Assembly: GCF_017355525.1 (NCBI RefSeq)
Contig: NZ_CP067395.1
Coordinates: 1,488,001-1,552,000, forward strand
Source: Lysobacter enzymogenes
Lineage (GTDB): Bacteria > Pseudomonadota > Gammaproteobacteria > Xanthomonadales > Xanthomonadaceae
Direction: 5' to 3'
DNA: 64,000 bases
Shown: piece by piece, positions 8,065-16,141 of the stretch
Numbering within the stretch: the first letter of the stretch is position 1
How the letters are laid out: each line of letters begins with the position of its first letter
Notes under the pieces: generated by a model
Seen by the model: only the letters and a program-made list of their open reading frames with translations
The model's database searches: none
What the model was told of the DNA's origin: nothing
Program-made: the position numbers and the translations under genes

Positions 8065-9048
8065 TCAGTTCACCGGATACGGCATGTCGTCGAAACGCTG
8101 CGCGTGGTAGCCCTTGACCCCGACCTCGTGCGCCAGCGCGCTGCGGAAGTCCAGCCCGCGCTCCAGGCAGTCGAGCACGTAGTCGAAGCCGTAGCGCGGC
8201 TCCCAGCCGAGGTCGCGGCGCGCGGCGTCGTTGACGTAGACCCGGTCCAGTTGCGGGAACAGGCTCCAGCCCTGGGCCGCATACAGCTCGCGGCAGCGCG
8301 GGAACAGACGCTGCACCACCGCGGCCGCGTCGCGGCTGAGCTCGGGCAGGTGCTCGCGCCGGAACGGCGTGGTCGCCGAGACGATGTAGCGGCCGAAGCC
8401 GAGCGCCGGCGCGCGCTCGATCGCGCGCAGGTGGGCCTGGGCCACGTCGTCGATGTCGGCGCGCCGGTACAGCAGTTCGTTGGCCTGGCTGTTGGCGGTG
8501 TCGTAGCGGCTGCGGCGCGCCGCGTCGTCGTCGTCCTCGGGGAAGAAGCGCGAGGTGCGCAGCACCAGCACCGGCAGCGTGTGGCGGCGATGGAACAGTT
8601 CGCACAAGCCTTCCGCCGCGACCTTGCTGGCGCCGTAGATGTTCTTCGGAATCGGCGCCACGCTCTCGTCGATCCAGGTCGCCGGCTCGCCCGGCGCCGG
8701 CGTCAGCGCCGCGCCGAACGCGCTGGTGGTGCTGGTGAACACGAACGAGGCCACGCCCTGCTCGTGCGCGGCCTGCAGCAGGTTCAGCGTGCCGCTGATG
8801 TTGGTGTCGACGAAGTCCTGGTAACTGTGGGTGGCCACGTGCGGCTTGTGCAGGGTCGCGGCGTGGATCACCGCCTCGGCGCCGCGCACCGCCTCGAAGG
8901 CGAACTCGCGGTCGGCGATGGAGCCGACCCGGTCGGTGAACGCCGAAGGCTTGAGGTCGATGCCGCGCGCCGCGCGGCCCTGCGCGCGCAGCAGGCGCAT
9001 CAAGCCTTCGCCGAGGTGGCCGGCGCTGCCGGTGACGAGAACAGTCAT
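8065..9048 (-). CDS. NAD-dependent epimerase/dehydratase (extended SDR)
   Basis: 327 residues from MTVLVTGSAGHLGEG. The GxxGxxG cofactor motif is at residues 7-13. The active-site motif YGASKVAAE (Tyr-x3-Lys) lies mid-protein, preceded by FTSTTSAFG with the catalytic Ser/Thr. It should act on a nucleotide sugar or other NAD-linked substrate in the cytoplasm. The substrate cannot be read. Upstream extension to 9171 lacks family similarity. Confidence 0.85.
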   Translation of the reverse strand: MTVLVTGSAGHLGEGLMRLLRAQGRAARGIDLKPSAFTDRVGSIADREFAFEAVRGAEAVIHAATLHKPHVATHSYQDFVDTNISGTLNLLQAAHEQGVASFVFTSTTSAFGAALTPAPGEPATWIDESVAPIPKNIYGASKVAAEGLCELFHRRHTLPVLVLRTSRFFPEDDDDAARRSRYDTANSQANELLYRRADIDDVAQAHLRAIERAPALGFGRYIVSATTPFRREHLPELSRDAAAVVQRLFPRCRELYAAQGWSLFPQLDRVYVNDAARRDLGWEPRYGFDYVLDCLERGLDFRSALAHEVGVKGYHAQRFDDMPYPVN

Positions 9049-9167
9049 GCGGTGGACTCTTGGAGGGACAGAAACGCCGCAGCGCCGGCGTTGTCGGCAA
9101 CGTCGGCACTGGATGGGCGCATGCGCCCAGGGTAGCGCCGCCCTCGCCCGCCGGCCACCGACAAGTG

Positions 9168-9692
9168 TCACACCGCGCTGCGCGCGAGCCGTTGCGGCCC
9201 GTCGGCGGCGATGCGCTCGAAACCCGAGTCCAGGGCCACGAACAGGTTCCAGCGATCATGCCCGCCCGCGGCGGCGGCCGCATCGATGAAACGCTCCTCC
9301 AGTTCGGTCTTGCGCACGCCCTTCCACAGCTTGTCGGCCAGCGCGACGGCCAGTTCTTCGAGCCGGCAATCCATCGCCGCCCAGCGCGCATGCGACACGC
9401 AGACCCGGGCCAGTTCGGGCGACGCGCCGGCGGCCAGCAGCATGGCTTCGCCGGCCGGCTCGTGCTCGCCGCCGGGGCCGTGCAGTTCGGCCGGATGGCG
9501 GATCTTGCCGGTGTCGTGCAGCACGATGCCGACGCGCACGAAAGCCTCGTCGACGGCGACGGACTGCTCGCGCAGCAGCGCCAGCAACGCTTCGCCGGCC
9601 TCGCCGACCAGCTCGACGTGACGTTGCAGGCGCGCGGGCGCGCCGAGGGAGCGGATCAGATCCATCGCCTGGGCGGAATCGGCAGGAAACAT
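9168..9692 (-). CDS. HD-domain protein, putative phosphohydrolase
   Basis: 174 residues if started at ATG 9692, which follows GAGGTG; an in-frame ATG at 9728 has no ribosome-binding site. The motif VLHDTGK is the HD metal motif, preceded by H..LV.E and followed by H...GE and CVSHARW, giving a plausible metal-ligand set. Such proteins hydrolyse phosphate esters or nucleotides. The substrate is unknown. It lies 119 bp upstream of the epimerase on the same strand. Confidence 0.75.
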   Translation of the reverse strand: MFPADSAQAMDLIRSLGAPARLQRHVELVGEAGEALLALLREQSVAVDEAFVRVGIVLHDTGKIRHPAELHGPGGEHEPAGEAMLLAAGASPELARVCVSHARWAAMDCRLEELAVALADKLWKGVRKTELEERFIDAAAAAGGHDRWNLFVALDSGFERIAADGPQRLARSAV

Positions 9693-9803
9693 GCGCACCT
9701 CGTTCGCGGGGAAGCCATGTTCACGCAAAACGGGCGCGACAGCGGACAGCGCGAGAGCGTCGGTGGTCCGGCGATGGGGCGGGCGATGCGCGCGAACGCG
9801 CCC

Positions 9804-9974
9804 TCAGGCCTCGATCCACTCGGGCCCGCCGGAGCCCGGCTGCGGCGCCGCCGCCAGCGGCTGCGCCGCACGCGCGGCGGCCAGGATGGCTTCGGCCAGC
9901 GCCTGCGGGTCGCGGATGCGCGACAGCTCCGCGGCGAGGCGGTCGAGATCGCGCGGGTCCTGCGGCTGGCTCAT
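9804..9974 (-). CDS. Small Ala/Pro-rich protein of unknown function
   Basis: 56 codons, starting MSQPQDPRDLDRLAAELSRI and ending GPEWIEA. The N-terminal two thirds look amphipathic-helical; the rest is Ala/Pro/Gly-rich. Codon use is the strongly GC3-biased pattern of its neighbours. It lies upstream of the HD-domain gene in the same direction and divergent from the TelA operon. A small real gene is likely, but no family is recognised. Confidence 0.5.
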   Translation of the reverse strand: MSQPQDPRDLDRLAAELSRIRDPQALAEAILAAARAAQPLAAAPQPGSGGPEWIEA

Positions 9975-10184
9975 GCGCGTGGCGTCCTCGGGCGGGCGGC
10001 GGGCGGCCGGATGCGGGGCATGCTGCGCCGGGGGATGTTGAACGAATGTCGGAACCGGGTGGAAGGCCGCGGCCGGGGTTCAGTGTGGCGGGGGCGGATG
10101 ACAGCGCGGCGGCTGTTCAGGACGCCGCGGACGGGCCCGACACCGTCCGGCCGGCGCCCTCGACCTCGCCCCGCGACTGTCAAA

Positions 10185-10206
10185 CATAGGTCATACATAG
10201 CCCATA
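10185..10206 (+). promoter_or_regulatory. Direct repeat upstream of the TelA operon, possible operator
   Basis: CATAGGTCATA is followed immediately by CATAGCCCATA, two 11-bp direct repeats with two differences, in an AT-rich island 29 bp before the first ATG of the operon. The last gene of the operon encodes a KfrA-like DNA-binding protein that could bind here. AAGGAGG further on (before ATG 10235) is an unusually strong ribosome-binding site. Confidence 0.4.
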
Positions 10207-10234
10207 CGCTGACGGCGAATAAGGAGGTTCGCCC

Positions 10235-11362
10235 ATGAGGAAGTTCCTCGGCCCCGCATTCGCGGCGCTGTTGTTGGCCGGCGTGATCGCCGGCATCGTG
10301 ATGTCCTTCAACGGCAAGCGCGCCGACGACCGCGCCGATGCCACGGCCCGCCAGCAGCAGGCCGACGCCGCCGCCCGCATCACCGTGCGCGTGCTCACCG
10401 GCTCGGAAAAGCTCGATTTCCTGCGCGACCCCGAGCTGGCCCAGGCGCTGCTCGCCGAAAACATCGTGCTCGACGTGCAGAAGGCCGGCTCGCGCGAAAT
10501 CGCCACCCGTCCCGACCTCAAGAGCTTCGACGCCGCCTACCCCGCCGGCACCGCCGCTGCGCGCAAGATCGCCGACGCCACCGGTTCGCGCCGCATCTAC
10601 AACAGCTTCTACACGCCGATGACGGTGGCCAGCTGGAAGCCGCTGCTGCCGGCGCTGGAGGCCAACGGCATCGTCGGCAAGCGCGGCAACGCCTACTTCA
10701 TCGTCGACATGCGCAAGCTGGTCGCGCTGATGGAAAGCGGCGCGCGCTGGAAGGACCTGCAGCCCAATCCGAACTACGCGGTCAGCAAGTCGGTGCTGAT
10801 CACCAGCACCGATGTGCGCACCAGCAATTCGGCGGCGATGTACCTGGCCCTGGCCAGCTACCTGGCCAACAACGACGACGTGGTCGCCAGCGAAACCGCC
10901 GCCGATCAGGTCGCCGACCGGCTGGTGCACCTGTTCTCGAAGCAGGGCTACCAGGAATCGAGTTCGTCGGGCCCGTTCGAAGACTACGTCACCATGAAGA
11001 TGGGCAAGTCGCCGCTGGTGATGATCTACGAACAGCAGTTCCTGGAGTACGCGTTCAAGCACCCGAAGCTGGACCCGGACATGCTGCTGTTGTACCCGCA
11101 GCCCACGGTTCTGACCAAGCACACCATCGTCGCGCTCAACGACAAGGGCGCGCGCTTCGCCGAGGCCTTCGAGCGCAATCCCAAGGTGCGCGAGATCGCC
11201 GCGCGCTACGGCCTGCGCGGGCCCGACAACGCGGCGCTGTTCGCCGACGCCGGCAAACGCGGCATCGACATGCCGCAACAACTGGTCGATGTGGTCGATC
11301 CGCCGACCTACGACCTCCTCGAACGCATGATCGGCCGCATCGAACAGCGGCTGGGCCACTGA
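10235..11362 (+). CDS. Membrane-anchored periplasmic-binding-like protein of the TelA operon
   Basis: 375 residues. One N-terminal membrane anchor or uncleaved signal (about 4-25), then a soluble domain starting ITVRVLTGSEKLDFL. This opening resembles the binding domain of the vWA lipoprotein two genes on (TILAGSELKDV), so the two may be paralogous periplasmic type-2 binding-like domains. It lies 12 bp before telA and begins the operon. I know no characterised member. A sensor or scaffold at the outer face of the inner membrane is inference. Confidence 0.75.
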   Translation: MRKFLGPAFAALLLAGVIAGIVMSFNGKRADDRADATARQQQADAAARITVRVLTGSEKLDFLRDPELAQALLAENIVLDVQKAGSREIATRPDLKSFDAAYPAGTAAARKIADATGSRRIYNSFYTPMTVASWKPLLPALEANGIVGKRGNAYFIVDMRKLVALMESGARWKDLQPNPNYAVSKSVLITSTDVRTSNSAAMYLALASYLANNDDVVASETAADQVADRLVHLFSKQGYQESSSSGPFEDYVTMKMGKSPLVMIYEQQFLEYAFKHPKLDPDMLLLYPQPTVLTKHTIVALNDKGARFAEAFERNPKVREIAARYGLRGPDNAALFADAGKRGIDMPQQLVDVVDPPTYDLLERMIGRIEQRLGH

Positions 11363-11374
11363 AGGAACGCCGCC

Positions 11375-12589
11375 ATGAGCACGACCCAGACCACCACCCT
11401 CGCCGAACCGATCGCCCCGCTGACCCTGGAAATGCCGGAACCGGCGGCGACCGTCGCCGAACCCGACCGCGCCGCGGCGATGATCCCGTTCAAGGACGAG
11501 ACCCGCGCCCAGGTGCTGACCCAGGCCGACCAGTTCATCGCCGACCTGCTCGCGCTCGACCCGCATTCGGAAGACTTCCGCAGCCGCGTCGACAGCGCGT
11601 TCCGCCTCGGCCGCAAGGAAATCGGCGACAGCACCCTGCTGACCAACAAGTTCCTCGACCGCAACTTCGTCGCCGACGCCGACAGCCCGGCGTTCAAGGT
11701 CATGAGCGAGATGCGCATCCTGTTCGAGGACCTCAACCCGTCCAAGGAAGGCGACCTGATGGCCGCGCACAAGCTGCTCGGCCTGATTCCGTTCGGCAAC
11801 AAGCTGCGCGCCTACCTGCAGCGCTTCGACTCGGCCGGCGAATCGATCCGCAAGACCATCGACAACCTCTACGGCGTGCAGGACGAACTGGCGCGCGACG
11901 ACCAGGCGCTGTTCGCGACCATGCAGAAGCTGCTGGAAGCGCTGACCCGGCTCAAGGCCGCCGACGTGTTCGCCGAACAGCTCGACGGCAAGCTCACTGC
12001 GGCGCTCGATACGCTGAAAGCCAGCGACCCGGCGCGCGCCCAGGCGGTCGAGCAGGAAGTGCTGTTCTACGTGCGCCAGGCCAGCGTCGACATCAAGACC
12101 CAGATCCTGGTCTGCATCAACGGCTACAAGATGCTCGAAGGCCTGCGCAAGACCGGGCGCGAGCTGCGCAACGGCTGCGACCGCATGGCCACCATCGGCA
12201 TGTCCAGCCTGTCGATCGCCGCGACCCTGGCGCGCGCGCAGGGCTACCAGTTGCAGGTCATGGACGCGCTGAAGTCGTCCTCGCGCGCGATCGAGGGCCT
12301 GATCGCCTCGACTTCGGCGCAGTTCGGCCAGCATGTCGACCGCGTCGCCGAGTTCCAGAGCAATCCGCTGATCGGCGTGCAGACCCTGCAGAACGCCTTC
12401 GACACCACCTTCGCCGCGCTCGACCGCATGGACGAGTTCCGCAGCAAGGGGATCGGCGCGATGGGCAGCAACATCGAGCAACTGCGCGGCCTGATCGCCA
12501 AGGGCGAGGCGCGCATGAACCGCGAGCGCGAGGCGGTGACGGCGGTGCAGCGCAGCATCGCCGCGCCGGCCGGGCCGGTGGCGCTGTAA
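11375..12589 (+). CDS. telA: TelA-family toxic-anion (tellurite) resistance protein
   Basis: 404 residues, mostly helical, cytosolic, with no membrane segment. Length and sequence (ATVAEPDRAAAMIPF, GLIPFGNKLRAYLQRF, ARDDQALFATMQKL, FYVRQASVDIKTQI, YKMLEGLRKTGRELRNGCD) match the TelA/KlaA family, linked to tellurite, envelope and antimicrobial stress. The biochemical activity of the family is unknown. It is the second gene of a tight operon. In Bacillus, TelA-family YaaN also sits beside XpaC, so the pairing with the XpaC-like gene here is a known association. Confidence 0.92.
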   Translation: MSTTQTTTLAEPIAPLTLEMPEPAATVAEPDRAAAMIPFKDETRAQVLTQADQFIADLLALDPHSEDFRSRVDSAFRLGRKEIGDSTLLTNKFLDRNFVADADSPAFKVMSEMRILFEDLNPSKEGDLMAAHKLLGLIPFGNKLRAYLQRFDSAGESIRKTIDNLYGVQDELARDDQALFATMQKLLEALTRLKAADVFAEQLDGKLTAALDTLKASDPARAQAVEQEVLFYVRQASVDIKTQILVCINGYKMLEGLRKTGRELRNGCDRMATIGMSSLSIAATLARAQGYQLQVMDALKSSSRAIEGLIASTSAQFGQHVDRVAEFQSNPLIGVQTLQNAFDTTFAALDRMDEFRSKGIGAMGSNIEQLRGLIAKGEARMNREREAVTAVQRSIAAPAGPVAL

Positions 12590-12671
12590 GCCGGCGCCCG
12601 CGTCCGCTGCCTTCGCGCATGCCCGCACTCCCTCGATCCCACCCCGCCACACGCCACAGGAAGGCCCGCCC

Positions 12672-14288
12672 GTGATCCGACTCCTGCGCTCTGCCCTGCC
12701 CCTGCTCGCCGCGCTGATGCTGGCCGCGTGCGGCGGCAACGGTTCCGCCGGCGGCGACGCCGAACCCGGCGGCGCCCGCGCCGACGGCGCCGCGGACTTC
12801 ACCATCCTCGCCGGCTCCGAGCTCAAGGACGTCGACACCCAGCTCGGCGACGAGATCGCCCAGGCCACCGGCGTGCGTCCGCGCTTCACCTACGCCGGCA
12901 CCCTCGACGCCATCGACCGGCTCGCCGCGGGCGAAAAGTTCGACGCGGTCTGGGTCAGCCACGGCAAGTACCTGGCGATGAACCCCGCGCTGAAGCAGCG
13001 GCTGCTGGCGCAGGAAAAGATCATGCTGTCGCCGGTGGTGCTGGGGGTGAAACAGTCCAAGGCGCGCGAGCTCGGCTGGGACCGCAGCGATCCGACCTGG
13101 AAGGACATCGCCGAAGCCTCGCGCTCGGGCCGTTTCAGCTTCGGCATGACCAACCCGACCTCGAGCAACACCGGTTTCACCGCGCTGGTCGGCATCGCCG
13201 CCGCGCTGGCCGCGAACCCCGATGCGCTGACCGAGGCCGACGTCGCCAATCCCGCGCTCAAGGCCTTCTTCCAGGGCCAGCGCATGACCGCCGGCTCCTC
13301 GGGCTGGCTCGCCGATGCGTATGCGCGCGAACAAGCCAAGGTCGACGGCCTGATCAACTACGAATCGGTGCTGCTGAGCCTCAACCGCGACGGCCGCCTC
13401 AGCGAGCCGCTGACCCTGGTGTATCCGAAGGAAGGCATCGTCACCGCCGACTATCCGCTGATGCTGCTCGACGCCGGCAAGCGCGCCGGCTACGACAAGC
13501 TCGTCGCGTTCCTGCGCTCGCCGGCGTTCCAGACCCGTTTGTCCGCGGCGACCCTGCGCCGCCCGGTCAATCCCGAGGCGCAGGCCGCGGCGGCGATCCC
13601 GCAGCGCACCCTGATCGAGCTGCCGTTCCCGGGCCAGCCGCAGGTGATCGAAAGCCTGTTGCAGGGTTTCCTCGCCGACGTGCGCATCCCCGCCAGTTCG
13701 CGCTACGTGCTCGACCTGTCCGGCTCGATGGGCAACGACGGCCGCATCGAGGCGATGAAGGCGGCGATGGACACCCTCGCCGGCGGCAGCGCCGCGTCGT
13801 TGACCGACCGCTACGCGCGCTTCCAGAACCGCGAGCGCATCGGCGTGCTGACCTTCTCCTCGCGCCCGAACCGCACTCGATTGTTCGACATGGGCAACGA
13901 CGCGGCCGGCAACCAGGCGACGCTGGCGGCGATCCGCGCCGAGATCGCGCCGCTGCGTCCCGACGGCGGCACCGCGATCTTCGACAGCGTGCGCCAAGCC
14001 CTGACCGAACTGGCCGCCGACAAGCGTGCCGCGCGCGAGCCGCGCTACTACACCGTGGTGCTGATGAGCGACGGCGAGAACACCGAAGGCAGCGACCTGC
14101 GCGAATTCCTCGGCTGGTACGCGGCCCAGGACGAGACCCTGCGCTCGATCCGGGTGTTCCCGATCCTGTTCGGCGACGCCGATCCCGAGGAAATGAAGGG
14201 GCTCGCGCAGGCCACCGGCGGCCAGGTCTTCGACGCCAAGAGCAAGTCGCTGACCCTGGTGTTCAAGGACATCCGCGGGTACCAGTGA
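12672..14288 (+). CDS. Lipoprotein with periplasmic solute-binding domain fused to a vWA domain
   Basis: 538 residues. The signal peptide ends in a lipobox LAAC (Cys19 or 20), so it is a lipoprotein. Residues about 40-310 form a type-2 solute-binding-like domain (ILAGSELKDVDTQL, NPTSSNTGFTALVGIAA, DYPLMLLD). Residues about 340-538 form a von Willebrand A domain with a complete MIDAS: DLSGSMG, a downstream Thr in the GGTAIFD region, and LMSDGENTEG. The vWA half should bind a divalent metal and a partner protein outside the cytoplasm. It follows telA by 82 bp and overlaps the next gene by 1 base. Confidence 0.88.
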   Translation: MIRLLRSALPLLAALMLAACGGNGSAGGDAEPGGARADGAADFTILAGSELKDVDTQLGDEIAQATGVRPRFTYAGTLDAIDRLAAGEKFDAVWVSHGKYLAMNPALKQRLLAQEKIMLSPVVLGVKQSKARELGWDRSDPTWKDIAEASRSGRFSFGMTNPTSSNTGFTALVGIAAALAANPDALTEADVANPALKAFFQGQRMTAGSSGWLADAYAREQAKVDGLINYESVLLSLNRDGRLSEPLTLVYPKEGIVTADYPLMLLDAGKRAGYDKLVAFLRSPAFQTRLSAATLRRPVNPEAQAAAAIPQRTLIELPFPGQPQVIESLLQGFLADVRIPASSRYVLDLSGSMGNDGRIEAMKAAMDTLAGGSAASLTDRYARFQNRERIGVLTFSSRPNRTRLFDMGNDAAGNQATLAAIRAEIAPLRPDGGTAIFDSVRQALTELAADKRAAREPRYYTVVLMSDGENTEGSDLREFLGWYAAQDETLRSIRVFPILFGDADPEEMKGLAQATGGQVFDAKSKSLTLVFKDIRGYQ

Positions 14289-14953
14289 TGAAGCTGCCGG
14301 TCGCCCCGCCCACTACGCCGAGTCTCGCTCAACGCCTGCGGCTGTATCTCTACAGCAACCGCAACATCGCCGGCAGCGCGGGCGGGCTGGTCGGGCTGGG
14401 CCTGTTGTTCGCCGGGGTGATCGAGCGCGGCTGGCCGCTGATCGTGCTCGGCCTGTACGCGGTCGGCGCGCTGGCGTGGCCGCGCGACCGCCTCGGCGCG
14501 CGCGTGGCCGAGGCCGAACTGCCGGTGGAGGCGCTGATCGAACACCTCGACCGGCTGATCGGCGAGGTCGCCAAGCGCGTGCCGGCCGACGCGCTGACCA
14601 GCCTGCGCAGCATCCAGCAGACCCTCGACGAACTGCTGCCGCGCCTGCGCGAGCTGCGCCAGTCCGGGGCGCTGTCGGCCTCGGCCGCGTTCGCGGTGCA
14701 GGAAACCCTGCGCCGCTACCTGCCCGACATGCTCGGCGGCTACCTCAAGCTGCCGCCGGTGTTCGCCCGCACCCAGGCGCTCAAGGACGGCCGCACCGCG
14801 GCGCAGACGCTGTCGCAACAGCTGGCGCTGCTGGACCAATCGCTGCAACGCATCTCGCGCGAAGCCTTCGCCGGCGACGCCGAATCGCTGCTGCTGAGCG
14901 AGCGTTTCCTCAAGGAAAAATTCGACGCCGCCGCGGCGTTCGAACTGGCCTAG
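14288..14953 (+). CDS. XpaC-like (5-bromo-4-chloroindolyl phosphate hydrolysis family) membrane protein
   Basis: 221 residues, starting in the stop codon of the vWA gene (TGATG). There are two close membrane segments near residues 25-65, then a long helical cytosolic part (ELPVEALIEHLDRLIGEVAKR, LDELLPRLREL). This is the layout of XpaC-family proteins. The family name comes from a Bacillus hydrolysis phenotype; true function is unknown. Position next to TelA in distant bacteria supports a shared role at the membrane. Confidence 0.75.
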   Translation: MKLPVAPPTTPSLAQRLRLYLYSNRNIAGSAGGLVGLGLLFAGVIERGWPLIVLGLYAVGALAWPRDRLGARVAEAELPVEALIEHLDRLIGEVAKRVPADALTSLRSIQQTLDELLPRLRELRQSGALSASAAFAVQETLRRYLPDMLGGYLKLPPVFARTQALKDGRTAAQTLSQQLALLDQSLQRISREAFAGDAESLLLSERFLKEKFDAAAAFELA

Positions 14954-14961
14954 GCGCGGCG

Positions 14962-15423
14962 ATGACGACCGATCACGACGCGCTGTGGAAGATCCGCCAG
15001 TCGCTGGCCGAACCGGCCCGCGCCGGCGCCAGGCGCGCGCCGTTGGAACAGGCCCAGCTCGAGGAGATCGCCTGGCGCATGCTGCGCGCCGGCGTGCAGC
15101 CCACGGTCGAGGGCATCCGCGCGGTCTACGGCAGCGGTTCGCCGAATCGCCTGCATCCGATGCTGCGGCGTTTCTACGCCGGACTGGCCACGCGCCTGCA
15201 ACTGGCGCCGGTGGCCGAAGACGTGCCGGCGCCGCTGCGCCAGCTGTGGCTGCAAGCGCTGGACATCGCCAGCGACGCGGTGCGCGAACGCCACGACGCC
15301 CAGGCCGAAGAACTGCGCCTGCGCGTGGCCGAGCTGGAAAAGCGCGAGGCGATGCTGGAGCGCAAGCTCAAGCGGCTGCGGCGCGACGGCGCGGCGGCGC
15401 GTACGGAAGGCGCGGGCGAGTAG
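14962..15423 (+). CDS. KfrA-like DNA-binding protein, last gene of the TelA operon
   Basis: 153 residues, 8 bp after the XpaC-like gene. The N-terminal half (EEIAWRMLRAGVQPTVEGIR then VYGSGSPNRLHPMLRRFYAG) resembles the KfrA N-terminal helix-turn-helix domain. The C-terminal part is a charged coiled coil (QAEELRLRVAELEKREAMLE). KfrA proteins are coiled-coil DNA-binding autoregulators usually found on plasmids. Here it may regulate the operon, perhaps at the 10185-10206 repeat. ATG 14962 is the only start close to the preceding stop. Confidence 0.75.
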   Translation: MTTDHDALWKIRQSLAEPARAGARRAPLEQAQLEEIAWRMLRAGVQPTVEGIRAVYGSGSPNRLHPMLRRFYAGLATRLQLAPVAEDVPAPLRQLWLQALDIASDAVRERHDAQAEELRLRVAELEKREAMLERKLKRLRRDGAAARTEGAGE

Positions 15424-15718
15424 GCCCAAGCGCGGCAACGATGCGGATCGGACGGCGAGCCCGCGAACGATGTTGAACGTCGATTAAGAAACGGACGCCA
15501 TCGCGCATTCCAGCGACGCTTTTTTTGGGTTTCCGCGAATGCGGAAAACCACTCGCGCGACAGGTCCGAGCAAGCGAATCCCGTTTCCCCTCAAACGATT
15601 GCAGAGATGACGATAGCGATGCTCGCGGCCGCTGAGAACGCGGCCGCAAGCCAGCGCAGCGGATCGCAGATACTGCATCGGCCTCGCTTGGAGGCGACGC
15701 ATCCGAAGGAAAACATCG

Positions 15719-16120
15719 ATGAAACCGAACCTTGTTCGCGCCGCGGCGTTCGGCGTTTTCGCCATCGTCGCTTGCGCCGCCGCGCACGCGGGAACCGTCA
15801 CCAACTCGGCGGTGGCCATCGACAGCAGGAGCGCTTCGGGATCGCTGGCGTACGTGCGCAGCACCGCCGACGCGACCCAGTACATCGAGTGCTACAGCGG
15901 CGCGTCGATCCAGACCAACCAGGTCTACGCACAATGCGTAGCGCGCGACGCGGCCGGCGCTACGTTCTCCTGCTCTTCGCAGAACCCGAACATCATCGCC
16001 GTGGCGCGATCCATTTCGAATACGTCCTTCATCACGGTGGCGTCCGACGGCAATCTGCCCAACGGCGACCGCGAGTGCACGAACCTGTTCGTCTACAACT
16101 CGTCGCGGTACATCCCCTGA
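15719..16120 (+). CDS. Small secreted protein with four conserved-looking cysteines
   Basis: 133 residues with a clear signal peptide (MKPNLVRAAAFGVFAIVA... cleaved after AHA, residue about 24). The mature part is Ser/Thr/Asn-rich with cysteines in YIECYSG, AQCVAR, FSCSSQN and RECTNLF, which could form two disulfides. AAGGAAAA precedes the ATG. No family recognised. A small extracellular or periplasmic protein is the safe call. Confidence 0.8.
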   Translation: MKPNLVRAAAFGVFAIVACAAAHAGTVTNSAVAIDSRSASGSLAYVRSTADATQYIECYSGASIQTNQVYAQCVARDAAGATFSCSSQNPNIIAVARSISNTSFITVASDGNLPNGDRECTNLFVYNSSRYIP

Positions 16121-16141
16121 CCACGGCGCGGCAAGCTGCGG

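Noticed and set aside
15515..15550. Hairpin GGTTTCCGC..GCGGAAAACC near a T run after the TelA operon
   Set aside because: The T run comes before the hairpin on the plus strand and becomes an A run after it on the minus strand, so it is not an intrinsic terminator in either direction.
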